Positions 5,522-6,945 of a stretch of 6,945 nucleotides of DNA are shown in pieces. Position numbers and translations under genes: made by a program. Source of the stretch: F23-B02 sp963625685. Its GTDB lineage: Bacteria > Bacillota > Clostridia > Oscillospirales > Oscillospiraceae. Below the pieces are notes generated by a model that was given only the letters and a program-made list of their open reading frames with translations, searched no databases and was not told the origin of the DNA. Positions within the stretch are counted from its first letter, which is position 1; each line of letters begins with the position of its first letter. The stretch spans positions 1-6,945 of the forward strand of contig CAVFTR010000027.1 in NCBI GenBank assembly GCA_963625685.1, read 5' to 3'.

Positions 5522-5575
5522 CAGCGGCGCATCAGCGCAGCTGCCGATACATTTATTGCGTCAGCCCGGTACCGG
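5517..5575 (+). repeat. Dispersed repeat, GGCGGCGCAT family (copy C)
   Basis: Starting in the T run of the 5491-5521 terminator, it reads AGCGGCGCATCAGCGCAGCTG, diverges, then shows ATTGCG and CCCGGT. This aligns in order with copy A (4354-4433). It is shorter and lacks the AAACCGTGA end. Confidence 0.5.
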
Positions 5576-5620
5576 CGCTGCCGACTATCACAACAAAATG
5601 CTCAGCCGGCCTAAAACCGG

Positions 5621-5635
5621 AGGGGCTCGGCCCCC
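5621..5635 (-). terminator. Weak hairpin just after the psuG stop
   Basis: On the - strand GGGGGC pairs with GCCCCT around CGA, then CCGGTTTT follows. It lies 18 nt past the psuG stop. The stem is 6 bp with a G-T pair and the T run is short and displaced, so it is at most an auxiliary terminator. Confidence 0.3.
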
Positions 5636-5652
5636 GTCAGCTTATTCCCGCC

Positions 5653-6564
5653 TTATCTGCACAGCTCGGCCGCGGTTTTGGACGCGACGGCGGCGTTGTT
5701 TAAAACGAGCTGTATGTTGCTCTCGAGCGAGTCGCCGCCGGTGAGCTCGACGACGCGCGCCAGCAGGAAGGGAGTGGTCTCCTTGCCGTGTATGCCCTTC
5801 TCCACGCTCTCGGCGACGGCCTGATCGATGGCCGCGTCGATGACCGCCTTGTCCATGGCGTACTGCTCGGGGATGGGGTTGGTGACGAGCATGCCGCCCT
5901 TCATGCCGAGCTCCTGCTGCGCCCTGAACATCGCCGCCAGCTCCGCCGGAGAGTCGACGCGGTAGTCGACGCCGAAGCCGCTGCTGCGCGTATAGAACGC
6001 GGGCAGCTCGTCCGTGCCGTAGCCGATGACGGGAACGCCCTTGGTCTCGAGGTACTCGAGCGTCAGACCGAGGTCGAGGATGCTCTTCGCGCCCGCGCAC
6101 ACGACCATGACGGGGGTGCCGGCGAGCTCCTCGAGGTCGGCGGAGATGTCCATTGTGGTCTCCGCGCCGCGGTGTACGCCGCCGATTCCACCGGTGGCGA
6201 AGACGCTGATGCCGGCCATGTGGGCGATGATCATCGTCGTGGTGACGGTCGTCGCGCCGTCCGCGCCGCGCGCGACGATCGCAGCCAGGTCGCGGCGGGA
6301 GGCCTTTGCGACCTTGCGTCCGGACTTGCCGAGGTACTCGATCTCCTCGGGGGACAGACCGGCCTTGAGCCTGCCGCCGATGATGGCTATCGTTGCGGGG
6401 ACCGCGCCGTTTTCTCGTATCGTCTTCTCGACCAGCAGCGCCGTTTCGACGTTTTTCGGATAGGGCATGCCGTGGGAGATGATCGTGCTCTCGAGCGCGA
6501 CGACGGGTCTGCCGCCGGCCAGTGCCTGCTTTACCTCGGGGGAGATGTCAAGATATTTATTCAT
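5653..6564 (-). CDS. psuG: Pseudouridine-5'-phosphate glycosidase
   Basis: 303 aa cytoplasmic, Mn2+-dependent enzyme that reversibly splits pseudouridine 5'-phosphate into uracil and ribose 5-phosphate, the C-C bond-breaking step of pseudouridine salvage. Motifs run the full length: ALESTIISHGMP (23-34), ATGGIGGVHRG (123-133), VCAGAKSILDLG (155-166), NPIPE (229-233) and GKETTPFLL (260-268). E25, K87, H131, D143, K160 (Schiff-base lysine) and N283 each sit six residues before the E. coli active-site residues as I remember them (E31, K93, H137, D149, K166, N289), so the enzyme should be active. Start: the ATG at 6564 has GGAG 7 nt upstream. A longer frame to 6603 is excluded because its ATG overlaps the -10 box. 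The usual partner psuK, a pseudouridine kinase, is not in the window. It appears monocistronic. Confidence 0.95.
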   Translation of the reverse strand: MNKYLDISPEVKQALAGGRPVVALESTIISHGMPYPKNVETALLVEKTIRENGAVPATIAIIGGRLKAGLSPEEIEYLGKSGRKVAKASRRDLAAIVARGADGATTVTTTMIIAHMAGISVFATGGIGGVHRGAETTMDISADLEELAGTPVMVVCAGAKSILDLGLTLEYLETKGVPVIGYGTDELPAFYTRSSGFGVDYRVDSPAELAAMFRAQQELGMKGGMLVTNPIPEQYAMDKAVIDAAIDQAVAESVEKGIHGKETTPFLLARVVELTGGDSLESNIQLVLNNAAVASKTAAELCR

Positions 6565-6571
6565 AATAATA

Positions 6572-6575
6572 CTCC
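6572..6575 (-). promoter_or_regulatory. RBS deciding the psuG start
   Basis: On the - strand GGAG is 7 nt before the ATG at 6562-6564. Neither alternative upstream ATG in the same frame has a Shine-Dalgarno match, and the furthest one overlaps the promoter -10 box. Confidence 0.75.
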
Positions 6576-6601
6576 ATTTCTTTTTCATTTCTGAAAAACA
6601 C

Positions 6602-6631
6602 ATTATAACCTCTGTGCCGCTCTTTTGTCAA
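6602..6631 (-). promoter_or_regulatory. Near-consensus sigma-A promoter of psuG
   Basis: On the - strand a perfect TTGACA (+ 6626-6631) and a perfect TATAAT (+ 6602-6607) are separated by 18 nt. The predicted start near 6595 gives a leader of about 30 nt, too short for a riboswitch. I see no operator palindrome, so strong, mostly unregulated expression is likely. Confidence 0.88.
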
Positions 6632-6680
6632 GCTTTTTAGCGGCGAATCGAGCTCGTAACGGAAATCAATATAAATGCGG

Positions 6681-6719
6681 AAAAGACAGCCCGGATCGTA
6701 AGTCCAGGCTGTCTTTTTT
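6681..6719 (+). terminator. Terminator-like hairpin with no gene in front of it
   Basis: AAAAGACAGCC (6681-6691) pairs perfectly with GGCTGTCTTTT (6707-6717), with an inner GGA/TCC, and six T residues (6714-6719) close it on the + strand. No + strand gene precedes it, since psuG diverges from here. On the - strand it has only four T residues, but it could end a - strand gene lying to the right of the window. Confidence 0.75.
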
Positions 6720-6742
6720 CGTGCTGTGTTTGGTTTTGAAAA

Positions 6743-6767
6743 CGGAACGGGCAAGCCCGTTCCCTAC
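6743..6767 (-). repeat. Short hairpin repeat, copy 2
   Basis: GGAACGGGC (6745-6753) pairs with GCCCGTTCC (6755-6763) apart from its overlapping centre, then CTAC. Read on the - strand it matches 4531-4555 with paired, compensating changes. Confidence 0.55.
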
Positions 6768-6777
6768 AAAGGAGTGC

Positions 6778-6945
6778 GGCAACCCCTCAGTCAGCCTTAC
6801 GGCTGCCAGTTCCCCTTACACAGGGGAGCCAAGCCACTCGCCGTGGCGGGCAGCTCGCATGAAGTCAAAGCAAGCAGTCGTTGCATTTTCCCGACCGGAA
6901 GCAACGGCATAAACCGTAAGGTTCCGCCTCCCATTGCCTCCCCTG
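6778..6945 (+). repeat. MITE-like element, right-edge copy (cut by window end)
   Basis: It starts GGCAACCCCTCAGTCAGC, continues through the TTCCCCTTACACAGGGGAG hairpin (6810-6828), carries a core repeat at about 6888-6928, and ends ATTGCCTCCCCTG at the window edge, where the partner hairpin begins. The ends match those of the 4652-4832 element read on the - strand. Positions 6847-6945 are the inverted counterpart of 23-121. No coding capacity is visible. Confidence 0.65.

Noticed and set aside
5788..6594. Long open frame of 268 codons on the + strand opposite psuG
   Set aside because: It is an antisense shadow caused by GC-rich codon use; psuG has complete motifs, a promoter and a ribosome binding site, while this frame resembles no family.
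6565..6595. Riboswitch or attenuator in the psuG leader
   Set aside because: The predicted leader is only about 30 nt and has no stable structure.
6565..6603. ATG at 6603 as start of psuG
   Set aside because: It overlaps the TATAAT box and has no Shine-Dalgarno sequence.

Overview
The window looks like chromosomal DNA from a GC-rich member of the Clostridia, probably an Oscillospiraceae-type gut bacterium. This rests on sigma-A-type TTGACA/TATAAT promoters, strong GGAGG ribosome binding sites, a Firmicutes-style initiator tRNA, strong GC bias at third codon positions, and intergenic spaces packed with short hairpin-rich dispersed repeats. The lineage is an inference; there is no rRNA or marker gene to fix it.

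Layout. Positions 1-203 are mostly dispersed repeat. A promoter at 204-232 serves a two-gene operon on the + strand: an MBOAT-family membrane O-acyltransferase (268-1719, TTG start) and, 11 nt later, a membrane-anchored SGNH-hydrolase-like, DltD/AlgJ-type protein (1731-2747). Such pairs O-acylate an extracytoplasmic polymer; the polymer cannot be told from here. Next, with its own -10 box, is a membrane-anchored HtrA/DegP-type serine protease with one PDZ domain (2872-4242), closed by a strong terminator (4322-4359). From 4360 to about 5036 there is no convincing gene; the stretch is a mosaic of at least five small repeat families. On the - strand lie a complete initiator tRNA gene (5333-5409) with its own promoter and terminator, and psuG, encoding pseudouridine-5'-phosphate glycosidase (5653-6564), with a near-consensus promoter. 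The right edge (6743-6945) returns to dispersed repeats, including an inverted copy of the left edge of the window.

The most unusual feature is next to the initiator tRNA. A perfect 45-bp second copy of the tRNA 3' half, from inside the anticodon to just past CCA, lies 251 bp downstream at 5079-5123 and is followed by its own perfect terminator. The DNA between the two copies is a series of hairpins and holds a near-perfect inverted copy of the anticodon arm. This is the geometry left by an integrative element that crosses over in the anticodon loop. It may be a deletion remnant, a miniature element or a partial tandem duplication.

The proteins belong to ordinary families: cell-envelope modification (the acyltransferase pair), envelope protein quality control (HtrA) and nucleoside salvage (PsuG, without its usual kinase partner in view). 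The novelty lies in the non-coding DNA.
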